NCBI GenBank assembly: GCA_017500825.1
Contig: JAFVYB010000098.1
Span: 1-37,550, forward strand
Reading direction: 5' to 3'
From: Myxococcaceae bacterium
GTDB lineage: Bacteria > Myxococcota > Myxococcia > Myxococcales > UBA5297
Length of the DNA: 37,550 nucleotides
Shown here: positions 16,553-25,200 of the stretch, in pieces
Numbering within the stretch: position 1 is the first letter of the stretch
Layout of the letters: every line of letters starts with the position of its first letter
The notes under the pieces: generated by a model
Database searches by the model: none
Told to the model about the DNA's origin: nothing
What the model saw: only the letters and a program-made list of their open reading frames with translations
Translations under genes and position numbers: made by a program

Positions 16553-18430
16553 ATGCGCCCACGCCATTTTCCTGTCCGCCTCCTCGCGTCGCTTTTGTGC
16601 GCCGCGCTGCTTTTGGCCTGCGGCAACGAGACCACCAGCGCCGCCGAACCCGCCCCCAAGACCTGCGAGCCGACCACCTGCGAAAAGGGCGGCACCTGCG
16701 ACGATTCGACGGGCGCGCTGTTGTGCCTGTGCAGCCGCGGTTACGAGGGCAATCGCTGCCAGTTCTGCGCCGAGGGTTACGAAGACGACGGCCAGGGCAA
16801 CTGCCTGCGCGCCTGCGAAGCGGGCCACCAGGATAACGATAACGATGGCGAGTGTCTGCCGACCTGCGAAACGGCCGAAGTCACCTGCGAGAGCGCCAAC
16901 ACGGTGTGCTCCGACGCGTCCGGCGAAGCGCGATGCGTCTGCAAACAGGGCTACCAGGACAACGATGACGACGGCGAGTGCCTGCCGACCTGCGAATCGA
17001 CCGAGGTCACCTGCGAGGGCGCCAACACGGTGTGCTCCGACGCGTCGGGCGAAGCGCGATGCGTCTGCAAACAGGGCTACCAGGACAACGATAACGACGG
17101 CGAGTGTCTGCCGACCTGCGAAACGGCCGAGGTCGCCTGCGAGGGCGCCAACACGGTGTGCTCCGACGCGTCCGGCGAAGCGCGATGCGTCTGCGAAGAG
17201 GGCTTCACCGAGCGCGATGGCGCCTGCGTGCAACTGGACTGGACGCTGATGGTCTTCCTCAACGGCGACAACGACCTGTCCGACTTTGCCGCCGAAGACC
17301 TCAAGGAGATGCGCCAGATGACAGCCGACGATTCCGTCAACCTCATCGTCCTCTATGACGGCCCGAACAGGAACGACACCAGGCTCTATCGCTTTGCCAA
17401 TGGTGCCCCCGTTGAGCTCGACCTCGACGCCAGCGGCATCATCAGCGGCACGGAGGCGGACATGGGCGACTGGGAGGTCCTGCGCGACTTCGGCGCCTGG
17501 GCCGTGAAGAGCTATCCCGCGCGCCAATACGGCCTCTTCCTCTGGAACCACGGCGCCGGCTGGAAAGACGAACAGGGCGGCCGCTGCCAAAACCCTTTCA
17601 AGGACTTCTCCTCGGACGACACCAACGGCAGCAGCGGTATCGAGCTCTCCAACGGCCACTTTGGCCAGGCCCTCGACGCCATCACCACCGCCGCCGGAGA
17701 GCGCCTCGACCTCGTCGGCTTCGACGCCTGTCTCATGGCCATGTATGAGGTCGCCGCCGTCACGGCCGAATACGCCGACTACCTCGTCGCCTCCGAGGAG
17801 ACTGAGCCGGGCTGGGGCTGGTCGTGGGACGTGTTTCTCCAAGAGCTGACGCGTTCGCCGCGGATGGGCCCTGTCGAGCTGGGGCGCGCCATCGCCGACG
17901 CCTACGCCGACTTTGCCCACCCCGATTACATGGACATCAACGACGGCAAGATGAACGACACGGTCTCGCTCACCGACCTCACCGCCATCGACGCCTTGCA
18001 CAGCGCTGTCACCATCTTTGCCGACGCGCTGACAGAAGCGCTCGCCGCCCACCAATCGACCATCACCTCGCTGCGCTCTCAGACAAAGGCGTATTCTTAT
18101 GAAGAACACATCGATTTGATGCACTTCGCCGAACTCGTCGTCGACCAGACCAACCTGCCCGCCACCTTGCGCAGCGCGGCGAATGGATTGATTGCGCAAT
18201 TAAAAATAAATATCCTGCACAATCGGACAAACAGTTATTCTTATATTTATACCGATTGGTGGTATGGCGAAGAAGAGGTCGTGGCCGATCACACCCATTC
18301 CAACGGCATGGCGATCTTTTTTCCCATGGATTTGTCTACCAATTATCGACGTTCCGATCTCGTCGCCTACCGAAACGCCATGTGGGCGCAAAAATCGACC
18401 TGGAGCGCCTTTTTGAACGAATACCTGTAA
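16553..18430 (+). CDS. Clostripain-family (C11) cysteine protease-like lipoprotein with tandem EGF-like repeats
   Basis: The protein has 625 residues. ATG 16553 follows a purine-rich segment (GAGAAAGAAGCGAG), and the frame upstream of it looks non-coding. The lipobox is LLLAC followed by GNE. Cysteine-rich EGF-like modules occupy about 37-226, including three near-identical 42-residue units (CETAEVTCESANTVCSDASG and onward) joined by acidic QDNDNDGECLP loops that may bind calcium. The peptidase domain begins at WTLMVFLNGDNDLS (about 234). The catalytic dyad is His333 (LFLWNHGAGW) and Cys393 (VGFDACLMA). The C terminus (about 545-575) is encoded by conspicuously AT-rich codons and has many Tyr residues (NSYSYIYTDWWYG). 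It is predicted to be an outer-membrane-anchored protease and is followed by a strong terminator. Confidence 0.92.
   Translation: MRPRHFPVRLLASLLCAALLLACGNETTSAAEPAPKTCEPTTCEKGGTCDDSTGALLCLCSRGYEGNRCQFCAEGYEDDGQGNCLRACEAGHQDNDNDGECLPTCETAEVTCESANTVCSDASGEARCVCKQGYQDNDDDGECLPTCESTEVTCEGANTVCSDASGEARCVCKQGYQDNDNDGECLPTCETAEVACEGANTVCSDASGEARCVCEEGFTERDGACVQLDWTLMVFLNGDNDLSDFAAEDLKEMRQMTADDSVNLIVLYDGPNRNDTRLYRFANGAPVELDLDASGIISGTEADMGDWEVLRDFGAWAVKSYPARQYGLFLWNHGAGWKDEQGGRCQNPFKDFSSDDTNGSSGIELSNGHFGQALDAITTAAGERLDLVGFDACLMAMYEVAAVTAEYADYLVASEETEPGWGWSWDVFLQELTRSPRMGPVELGRAIADAYADFAHPDYMDINDGKMNDTVSLTDLTAIDALHSAVTIFADALTEALAAHQSTITSLRSQTKAYSYEEHIDLMHFAELVVDQTNLPATLRSAANGLIAQLKINILHNRTNSYSYIYTDWWYGEEEVVADHTHSNGMAIFFPMDLSTNYRRSDLVAYRNAMWAQKSTWSAFLNEYL
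16865..17230 (+). repeat. Three tandem 126-bp coding repeats (EGF-like units)
   Basis: Units begin at 16865, 16991 and 17117, exactly 126 bases (42 codons) apart. They are nearly identical at DNA level, including synonymous positions such as GTGTGCTCCGACGCGTC. The third unit diverges after about 90 bases into the final EGF copy. Such identity implies recent duplication or gene conversion and a copy number that can change without breaking frame. Confidence 0.9.
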
Positions 18431-18995
18431 TGTGAACGAACACCTGTCAGAGAATGGCTGTCAGATCCCGCCCCTCGCTGCTTGAACGCTTCAGCGAGGG
18501 GCTTTTTTTGCTTTGTTTTAAGCTTTTTGATGTTTGTTTTGATTTTTGACTTGAATTGGCTCGATTTAATTTGTTCAAAAACGCGGTTTCTTCCCCCATT
18601 GTCTTCCGATTCGTTAAAACGCACGTCCGCGGAATTAAAATCAGCGAGTCGTTTTTGGGGGAGCCCGTTTGGGGCGAGGGTTAAGGATTGAGATTTGAGA
18701 GTTGAGTGTCGAGTAAATAATTTAATAAATTAAATTGGGTCAGTTTTGATTCAAAGGGCAATAAAAGACAAAAATATGGAGCGCTGAAGCGGATTTGAAT
18801 TGCCGCGCGCTCAAGCGCGTTTTGGACGCGGCGCCCGCGTGGAAACGCGTCTCTTTATTCGGGAACGCATCTTTTAATAATGTCGTGCGCTCAAGTGAAA
18901 AACATAAGGTGGCGCCGAAGCGCGTTGTTGTGCGCGGCGCCCTGGAAAAAGCGCGTCTTTAATAATGGAAACGCATCGTTCAAGAATGCCCCGCG
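18431..18995. other. AT-rich gene-free region between convergent genes
   Basis: These 565 bases lie between the clostripain stop and the meaB stop. They hold a terminator (18470-18509), an AT-rich stretch with poly-T and TTTAATAAATTAAATT-like runs (18503-18770), and a tandem repeat from about 18781 into the end of meaB. No frame with coding character or ribosome-binding site was found. Composition differs sharply from the flanking GC-rich genes. Confidence 0.7.
18470..18509 (+). terminator. Intrinsic terminator after the second clostripain-like gene
   Basis: GCCCCTCGCTG (18470-18480) pairs perfectly with CAGCGAGGGGC (18492-18502), an 11-bp stem with an 11-base loop, and is followed by seven T. 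It starts 40 bases after the stop codon. Confidence 0.93.
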
Positions 18996-19003
18996 CTAAA
19001 GCG
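18781..19003. repeat. Diverged tandem repeat of about 106-bp period with a GCGCYNAAGYG core motif
   Basis: Two copies of about 100 bases (about 18805-18907 and 18911-19015) align throughout by eye, sharing AAGCGCGTT, GCGGCGCCC, TGGAAA, CGCGTCT, AACGCATC and AATG blocks in order. The core GCGC(T/C)NAAG(C/T)G occurs five times, at 18781, 18807, 18887, 18912 and 18993, so the spacings are 26, 80, 25 and 81. The 18781 copy looks like the tail of a third unit. The last motif overlaps the stop codon of the minus-strand meaB-like gene. Confidence 0.7.
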
Positions 19004-19922
19004 ACAAAAAACAATCCTGAATGGCCATTTGGGCTCTCACGCGAGGATCTTTGTCTCGCAGCGCCTTTCCCTGGGCCCCGACAATTGGTTCGAGGCGATG
19101 GCGCAACAATTCCAGCGCCCAATCGAGGGTTTCGGCGTCGCTGGCGCGCCTTCTTTTGTCCGCGAGGGCGCCGCTTTGAGAGGCCTGGCAGAAGAGCGCG
19201 TCGAGGGTGGCGGTCATGTCGTCGATTCCCATGCCGTCGCGCGCCGACACCTTGAGAAGGGCGCGGCCGCGGTCGCGGGCGATGGGTTCGAGGTCGCGTC
19301 TGAGCGCTTCGGCGCCGGGCAAGTCGCCTTTGTTGATGACGAGGAGGTCGGCCATCTCGATGAGGCCCGCCTTCATGGCCTGGATGTCGTCGCCGAGTCC
19401 GGGCGCGAGGACGAGGGCGGTCAGGTCGGCGAGGCGCACGATGTCGAACTCGGCCTGGCCGACGCCCACTGTCTCGATGATCACCGGGTCGCAGCCAAAG
19501 AGCTTCATCAGGCGCGCGGAAGAGGCGGTGGCCGCCGACAGTCCGCCGAGGCGGCCGCGCGAGGCCATGGAGCGGATGGCGACATGCTTGTCACAGGCGT
19601 GGCGCATCATGCGCACGCGATCGCCGAGGACGGCGCCGCCCGAGAGGGGAGAGGAGGGATCGACAGCGATGAGGCCAACGCGACGGGAGCTTGCGCGGAA
19701 GTGGTCGATGAGACGCGCGGCGAGTGTGGATTTGCCAGCGCCGCCAGTGCCAGTCAGGCCGATGGTCGCCGCTTCGGGCAGGGGGATCTCTTCGAGCGCA
19801 CAGAGGAGTTCGCCGGCGCGATCGCCTCCTTCTTCGGCGAGGGTGATGGCGCGGCCCAGGGCGCGGGCGTTGTGGGCGCTCACTTCGTCGAGGAGCGCGC
19901 GGCAGTCGCGGGGCAGGGGCAT
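18996..19922 (-). CDS. meaB: MeaB/ArgK-family G3E-type GTPase, chaperone of a B12-dependent mutase
   Basis: The protein has 308 residues, within the usual MeaB range, and is cytoplasmic. MeaB-type GTPases gate adenosylcobalamin loading and protect or reactivate methylmalonyl-CoA mutase and related mutases. Visible motifs are an N-terminal helical segment, the P-loop GLTGTGGAGKST (Lys64), VDPSSPLSGGAVLGDRVRM, the switch/Walker B region IIETVGVGQAEFD, and the base-recognition motif NKGD in LLVINKGDLPGAEA. The open frame extends far upstream, antisense to other genes, but ATG 19922 fits the family start. The stop of the cobalamin-binding subunit gene ends 7 bases upstream, so the two are clearly one operon and functionally linked. 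The last codons lie inside the tandem repeat region. The ribosome-binding site is weak, consistent with translational coupling. Confidence 0.93.
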   Translation of the reverse strand: MPLPRDCRALLDEVSAHNARALGRAITLAEEGGDRAGELLCALEEIPLPEAATIGLTGTGGAGKSTLAARLIDHFRASSRRVGLIAVDPSSPLSGGAVLGDRVRMMRHACDKHVAIRSMASRGRLGGLSAATASSARLMKLFGCDPVIIETVGVGQAEFDIVRLADLTALVLAPGLGDDIQAMKAGLIEMADLLVINKGDLPGAEALRRDLEPIARDRGRALLKVSARDGMGIDDMTATLDALFCQASQSGALADKRRRASDAETLDWALELLRHRLEPIVGAQGKALRDKDPRVRAQMAIQDCFLSL

Positions 19923-19929
19923 GGCGTGC

Positions 19930-20349
19930 TCAGAGGAGGGATTTTTTGTGTTCGTCGACGGCGCGCTCAAAGGCGCGGACGACCGTTTCGAGGGGCGTTC
20001 CGGGCGTGAAGATCTCGCGGATGCCGAGGGCCTTGAGCGCGGGAATGTCGCTGTCCGGGATGACGCCGCCACCGAGCACTGGCACGTCGCCCAGGTCGGC
20101 GCGGCTGAGGGCGTCGAGAACGGCGGGGAAGAGGACGTTGTGGGCGCCGGAGAGGAGCGACAGGCCAATGGCGTCGACATCCTCCTGGACAGCGGTGGCG
20201 GCGATCTCGTCGGGCGTGCGGCGGATGCCCGTGTAGATGACCTCGAAACCGGCGTCAGAGAGCGCCCGCGCGACGACTTTGGCGCCGCGATCGTGGCCGT
20301 CGAGGCCGGGCTTGCCGATGAGGATTCGGCCTTTTTGGCGTGGCTGCAT
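19930..20349 (-). CDS. Cobalamin-binding (small/C-terminal) subunit of a methylmalonyl-CoA mutase-type enzyme
   Basis: The protein has 139 residues, the size of a stand-alone B12-binding domain. It carries the base-off/His-on signature DGHDRG (D-x-H-x-x-G) in ILIGKPGLDGHDRGAK, then GLSLLSGAHN and VPVLGGGVIPDSD, which are the other conserved B12-pocket loops. In split mutases this chain combines with a separate large substrate-binding subunit, isomerising methylmalonyl-CoA to succinyl-CoA (or isobutyryl-CoA to butyryl-CoA in the Icm branch). The sequence alone does not settle which. AGGAG sits 7 bases before the ATG. It precedes the MeaB-type GTPase by 7 bases. The large subunit is not in the window. 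Confidence 0.92.
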   Translation of the reverse strand: MQPRQKGRILIGKPGLDGHDRGAKVVARALSDAGFEVIYTGIRRTPDEIAATAVQEDVDAIGLSLLSGAHNVLFPAVLDALSRADLGDVPVLGGGVIPDSDIPALKALGIREIFTPGTPLETVVRAFERAVDEHKKSLL

Positions 20350-20573
20350 GAGGTAGCTCCTGGTCGTGGGGAAAAGGGCGCGCAGGCAAGATCGGCGGGG
20401 GGCAAAAGTCCAGACCGGGCCCGGGGGATTTTGCCTGCCAAATCGACACCGCGCGGCGAGGGTGGGGGAGAGGGGGAGCGCGAGGGCGTTGGCGGCGCTT
20501 GTGCGAGGCGTCCACGGCGACTAGAGGCGCGCGCCATCACTGTCGGACTTGTCCGCGACCAGACGCCGAATCC

Positions 20574-21557
20574 ATGAATCGACTCCTTCGCCGCTTCGTC
20601 CCTGTCCTGCTCATCGCCATCGCGCTCTATGGCGCCTTTGTCGTCTGGAGTGGCTACGACGACATTCGCGAGAGCCTCAGCGCCTTTCGTCCAATCATGC
20701 TTCTCTGGGCCCTTGGCTGCGCCACGGCCAACTACGCGCTGCGCCTGGTCAAGTGGGAGTTCTATCTGTGGCGCCTCGGCATTCGTGGCGTGGGTAAGCT
20801 CGACAGCGCCCTCGTCTTCCTCTCGGGGTTCGCCTTCACCCTGACGCCGGGAAAGGTCGGCGAGGTCTTCAAGAGCGCCGTGCTGCTGCAGACACATCGA
20901 ATTCCGGTCGCACGCACCGCGCCAATCGTGATCGCCGAGCGGCTGACCGATGTCATCGGCGTCGTCTTGCTCATCGCCCTGGGCAGCCTCGGCTTTGACG
21001 GCGGACTCATGTGGGCGATTTTGGGCGCGCTTTGTGTGGCGCTGGCCATCGCGCTGATTCTCTGGCGACGACCGCTCGAAGCCTTGGTGGAGGTCGTCTC
21101 GCGCGGTCCTGAGCGCGTGCGGCGGCTGGCGCCCAAGTTGAAAGAAGCGGTCGATGCCCTGCGGCTCGTCGCCGGACCAGCCTCGCTTGCCGTTCCCTCG
21201 GTTCTCTCGCTGATCGCCTGGGGACTCGAAGGCGTGGCGCTGCACCTCGTGCTCGTCGGCTTTGGCGCGGAGAGTTCGCTCGCGCTCGCCGTCTTTTTTT
21301 ATTCGACGGCCACCCTTGCCGGCGCGCTCATCCCTGTGCCGGGTGGACTTGGCGTGACCGAGTCGATGCTGCAGCAGCAGATCGTCCGGCTGGGCGGTGT
21401 GGCCATGGGCGTTGCCACCTCGGGGATGCTGCTCACGCGTCTGGCCACGCTGTGGTGGGCGGTGATTTTGGGGTTCGTCGCGTTGGGATGGCTCAAGCTG
21501 CGGCACCCGTGCCTGCTCGCGGCCGACGACGGAAAGGCGGCGCAGCTCTCGACGTGA
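20574..21557 (+). CDS. Flippase-like integral membrane protein (LPG synthase TM / UPF0104 / YbhN family)
   Basis: The protein has 327 residues and about eight hydrophobic helices, beginning with FVPVLLIAIALYGAFVVW. It belongs to the family related to the flippase half of MprF and to AglD, thought to move or modify lipid-linked head groups across the inner membrane. Family signatures visible are LRLVKWEFYLWRLGI, FTLTPGKVGEVFKSAVL, the conserved Glu-Arg in VIAERLTDVIG, and LIPVPGGLGVTESML near the end. The start was chosen at ATG 20574 because the upstream frame is Arg/Cys-rich and antisense to the neighbour's leader. There is no clear ribosome-binding site. It diverges from the mutase operon across 224 bases that show no recognisable element. 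The substrate is unknown. Confidence 0.87.
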   Translation: MNRLLRRFVPVLLIAIALYGAFVVWSGYDDIRESLSAFRPIMLLWALGCATANYALRLVKWEFYLWRLGIRGVGKLDSALVFLSGFAFTLTPGKVGEVFKSAVLLQTHRIPVARTAPIVIAERLTDVIGVVLLIALGSLGFDGGLMWAILGALCVALAIALILWRRPLEALVEVVSRGPERVRRLAPKLKEAVDALRLVAGPASLAVPSVLSLIAWGLEGVALHLVLVGFGAESSLALAVFFYSTATLAGALIPVPGGLGVTESMLQQQIVRLGGVAMGVATSGMLLTRLATLWWAVILGFVALGWLKLRHPCLLAADDGKAAQLST

Positions 21558-21635
21558 GGCGGGACTTTCATGATCAGGGCTGGCCTGGTGTGGCCATGGC
21601 GCACTGATCGCGGGCAGCGCCAGTGAGGCGGGGAG

Positions 21636-22100
21636 ATGAGGAAAACGATGAACGAAAGGGAAATTGGCATTGGCGATGAGGTCGATATCGAGGTCGAGAC
21701 GCCGCGATTCGGCTTTGTCAAACGCGCTGCCTCTGGCGAGGTCGATTTCGTCTCACCCATTCCCACGCTCTTTAATTATGGCTTTGTCCCAGGGACGCGG
21801 GCGGACGACGGCGATCCGCAGGATGTGATGCTGTTGGGTCCGAGGCTCAGGCGAGGGGCGCGGACGCGGGGGGTTGTCCAGGCCAGGGTCGCCTTCACCG
21901 ATGCGGGGGCGCGCGACGACAAGCTCGTCTGCAAGGCAGGGCCGTTGACGGCGGTGGAACGGCGGGCGATCGCGTTTTTTTTCACTATCTACGCGCGGCT
22001 CAAGGGCGGTCTGAACGCGCTGAGAGGACACTCGGGCGTGACGGCGTTTGGCGGCATCGACGAAGGACGGACGCGGCGGTTTGGCAAGAAGAGGGGTTAA
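21636..22100 (+). CDS. Divergent inorganic pyrophosphatase (class A/family I fold)
   Basis: The protein has 154 residues from ATG 21636, or 150 from ATG 21648, which has GAGGA 6 bases upstream and may be the real start. The core motifs of soluble family I pyrophosphatase are present: LFNYGFVPGT, the metal-binding DGDPQDVMLL, TDAGARDDKL and FFFTIYARLKGG. Metal-ligand aspartates therefore appear kept. Compared with the E. coli enzyme, positions expected to bind substrate phosphate (Glu31, Arg43 and Lys142 in that numbering) look replaced, and the protein is about 20 residues shorter. It follows the flippase-like gene by 78 bases on the same strand. The reaction would be PPi hydrolysis in the cytoplasm. 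A specialised or altered substrate is possible. Confidence 0.85.
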   Translation: MRKTMNEREIGIGDEVDIEVETPRFGFVKRAASGEVDFVSPIPTLFNYGFVPGTRADDGDPQDVMLLGPRLRRGARTRGVVQARVAFTDAGARDDKLVCKAGPLTAVERRAIAFFFTIYARLKGGLNALRGHSGVTAFGGIDEGRTRRFGKKRG

Positions 22101-22223
22101 AAGTCTTGCCTGCGCAGTGGATTCGATGTTTTTGGGTCGAACTTTCGGCGTTTGCCCGCCGCCCCAGGCGAATGTGTCGATTCTGTTTCTCGAAAGATGT
22201 GAAGATTTGTGGAGGAGCGCTTC

Positions 22224-25200
22224 ATGGCGATGAAGAGGAAGTTCATTGGCAGGACCATTCCCAAGAAACCTTCATCGACAAAGGATTCTGAACAACCGGA
22301 TGGCGTTGCGGCAGAGGTCGACGCATTGCTGATGCCTGTGGATGAGGCCGATGAGGGCGAGGGAGCGACAGTCGTGCTCGCGGAGGGGTTGCTCGGTGCC
22401 GCAGCCGAGGCGGGGCCAGCGGTAGAGGATGAGGGCGAGGATGGGGCCACGATGGTTCTCTCAGCCGACGAGGTTTTCGAGCTGGAGGGCGAGGACGTGG
22501 TGTCGGCCGACGATGAGGCTGATCACGAGGCGGCGACGCAGTTTTTGCCCAAGATCGAGGGCTTTGATGATGCGCCTGCCGAAGTGGCCGCGACGTCGGA
22601 CAAATCCAAGGAAATCCCGGCGGATCAGCTTTTTGTTCCCAAGCTTTCCACTGCGGCTGGATTGCCGCGTGCGCCTCTCAAAGCACTGACTCTGCCGCGC
22701 AAGGAGACGCCAAAGGCCGACGCCACGCCGGCGGGCAGACGTCCGACGCTCGATGAGATGGCTCCTGTCAAAGCGCCCGTCGCCAAGCCGTTTGCCAGCT
22801 CGGAACCGACCTTGCCGCCCCAACCCCGACCGGCTTCTTCCGGAGCCACCATTGATTTGGGCGAGCAGGCTGCCGCGGCGTCAAAGGCCAAGGAGAGCGG
22901 CGCGGGCGCGCTGGTCGTGACAGCCGAGAAGCGCGATCAGCTCAAGCCAGCCAAGGTCACCGTTCCGCGCAGCGATCAAAACACGCTCGATTCACCGGCG
23001 ATGCAGTCCACCACCGAGCGGCGAAGAGCGGCGATCAAAGGAACGAGTCCGGATACGAATAGCGGCGCGCACAGCAAGGGCGGCGCGACCAAGGGTGGAG
23101 CAACCAAAGGCGGGGCGACCAAGGGTGGAAGCAAAAAGGGCAAGAGCTCCTTCGCCTTTTCGCCTGGCGATTTGGTCAACCACTACGAGTTGATCCGCTT
23201 GCTTGGCAAAGGCGGCATGGGCTCGGTTTTCATGGCCCGCGACAACAAGCTGGGCCGCCGCGTCGCCATCAAGTTCCTGCACACCAAAGACCAAGAGCTG
23301 GCCCGGCGTTTCATTCTGGAGGCGCGCACAACGGCCCGCTGCGGTCACGAAAACATCGTCATTATCTATGAGGCCGACGAGTTCAAAGGGATGCCCTACA
23401 TGGTCCTGGAATATCTCCAGGGCACGACGCTGACGAAGCTCCTGGAGAACAACCAGCCCATGCCGCCGGGGCGCGTCGCCGAATTGATGGTGCCGGTTGT
23501 CCGCGCGCTTGTTCGCGCCCACGCCGAGGGCATCGTCCACCGCGACCTCAAGCCGGACAATGTCATGGTCACCGAATCCGGCACGATCAAGGTGCTCGAC
23601 TTCGGCATTTCCAAGGTCCTGGAAGGCGACGACAAAAAGGACTCGGAGGCGGCCGACGCCAAGTCCAAAGGCAAGGGCAAGGCAGATGGCTCCTACGACA
23701 ACACTGCGGACTTGGCCTCGGAGAGCTCCGAACTCACGCGTTCAGGCGCTATCGTTGGCACCTTGGCCTACATGTCGCCTGAGCAGTGGCGCGCCAAGGG
23801 CATCGATCACCGCACAGACATCTGGGCTGCGGGCATCATGTTGTTCCGTATGCTCAGCGGTAAGCATCCCCTCGACGGCAAGAGCGGCATGGAGCTGTCG
23901 ATCACCGGTGACTACAAGCACCAGATGCCGAATCTGCGCGACTTCGCGCCGACCCTGCCAGTCGAGTTGGCCGACTTGGTCGATAAGTGCCTGAAGAAGC
24001 GCAAGGAGCAACGCTGGAACGACGCCGCCGAGCTCTTGGAGGCGCTGGAGGCATTCCTTCCAGGGCGCGCCCGCAAGCTCAAGGTCGACGAGAGTCCATA
24101 CGCCGGCCTGTCTGCATTCCAGGAAGCGGACGCTGATCGCTTCTTCGGTCGCAACAGTGAGATCTCTGCGGCGGTCAACCGCGTGCGCGACCAGGCATTG
24201 ATCGGCATCGTCGGCGCCTCGGGATCGGGCAAGAGCTCTATCGTTCGCGCCGGTGTGCTGCCCGCCCTCAAGCGTTCGGGCGAGGCATGGGAGAGCGTCG
24301 TCATTCGTCCTGGCCGCAGCCCCCTCAAGTCGCTGGCCGACGCCATCGCGCCCCTTTCCGCGTCCATGGACACGAGTTTGTCCGAGCTCGACGGCATGGC
24401 CAAGCTCACCGAGCGCATCCGCAACGAGCCTGGTTACGCCGGTTCGGTCCTGCGTGCGCGCGCCCGACGCGACAAAGCCAACATCCTGCTCTTCATCGAC
24501 CAGTTCGAGGAGCTCTACACGCAGGTCGCCGACCTCGACGAACGCCTGGCCTTCACCGCTTCGCTCACCTCGATCGCCGACGATCCTTCCTCGCCGACGC
24601 GCGTGGTGCTCTCGATTCGTTCCGACTTCCTCGACCGCGTGGCCGAAGATCAGGTCTTCATGAACGAGCTCTCGCAGGGGCTCATCTTTCTCATTGCGCC
24701 CAACCGCAACGGCCTGCGCGACGCCATTGTCCAGCCTGCAGAGATGGCCGGATTCTCCTTTGAGAGCGAAACGATCATCGAGGAGATGCTCGATCACTTG
24801 GCCACGACGCAGGGCGCGCTGCCACTCTTGCAGTTTGCCGCCAGCAAGTTGTGGGAGAGCCGCGACACGCAGAAGAAGATGCTCACCCTCGACAGCTACC
24901 GATCGTTGGGCGGCATCGCCGGCGCTTTGGCCACTCACGCCGACCGCGTTCTCAGTGAGATGACCAAGTCGACGCAGGCACTGGCGCGCGCCGTCTTCCT
25001 GCGCCTCGTCACGCCAGAGCGGACCAGGGCCATCGTCTCCCTGGAGGAGATCAGCGAGCTCTCTAAAAACACCGAAGAGCTCAAGCACCTCATCGATCAG
25101 CTGGTGCGCGCGCGCCTCTTAACAGTGCAGACGAGCGGCGGTTCGGCCACGGTCGAGATCGTCCACGAGTCGCTCGTTCACTCCTGGCCCACCCTCAAGC

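Noticed and set aside
16865..17230. CRISPR-like array
   Set aside because: The repeats are contiguous 126-bp coding units in frame with an EGF-like protein, without unique spacers.
16487..18199. Long minus-strand open frame of 570 codons
   Set aside because: It is antisense to the EGF-repeat clostripain gene. Its repeats simply mirror the 126-bp coding repeats, and it has no ribosome-binding site or recognisable domain.
18781..19003. CRISPR array or IS remnant
   Set aside because: Motifs are too short and diverged, spacing alternates 25/80, intervening blocks are also repeated, and there are no terminal inverted repeats, target duplications or transposase fragments.
19923..21506. N-terminal extension of the meaB frame to 836 residues
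   Set aside because: The extension runs through the cobalamin-binding gene and antisense to the flippase-like gene, and its residues are low-complexity Arg/Asp/Gln. The true MeaB start at 19922 matches the family.
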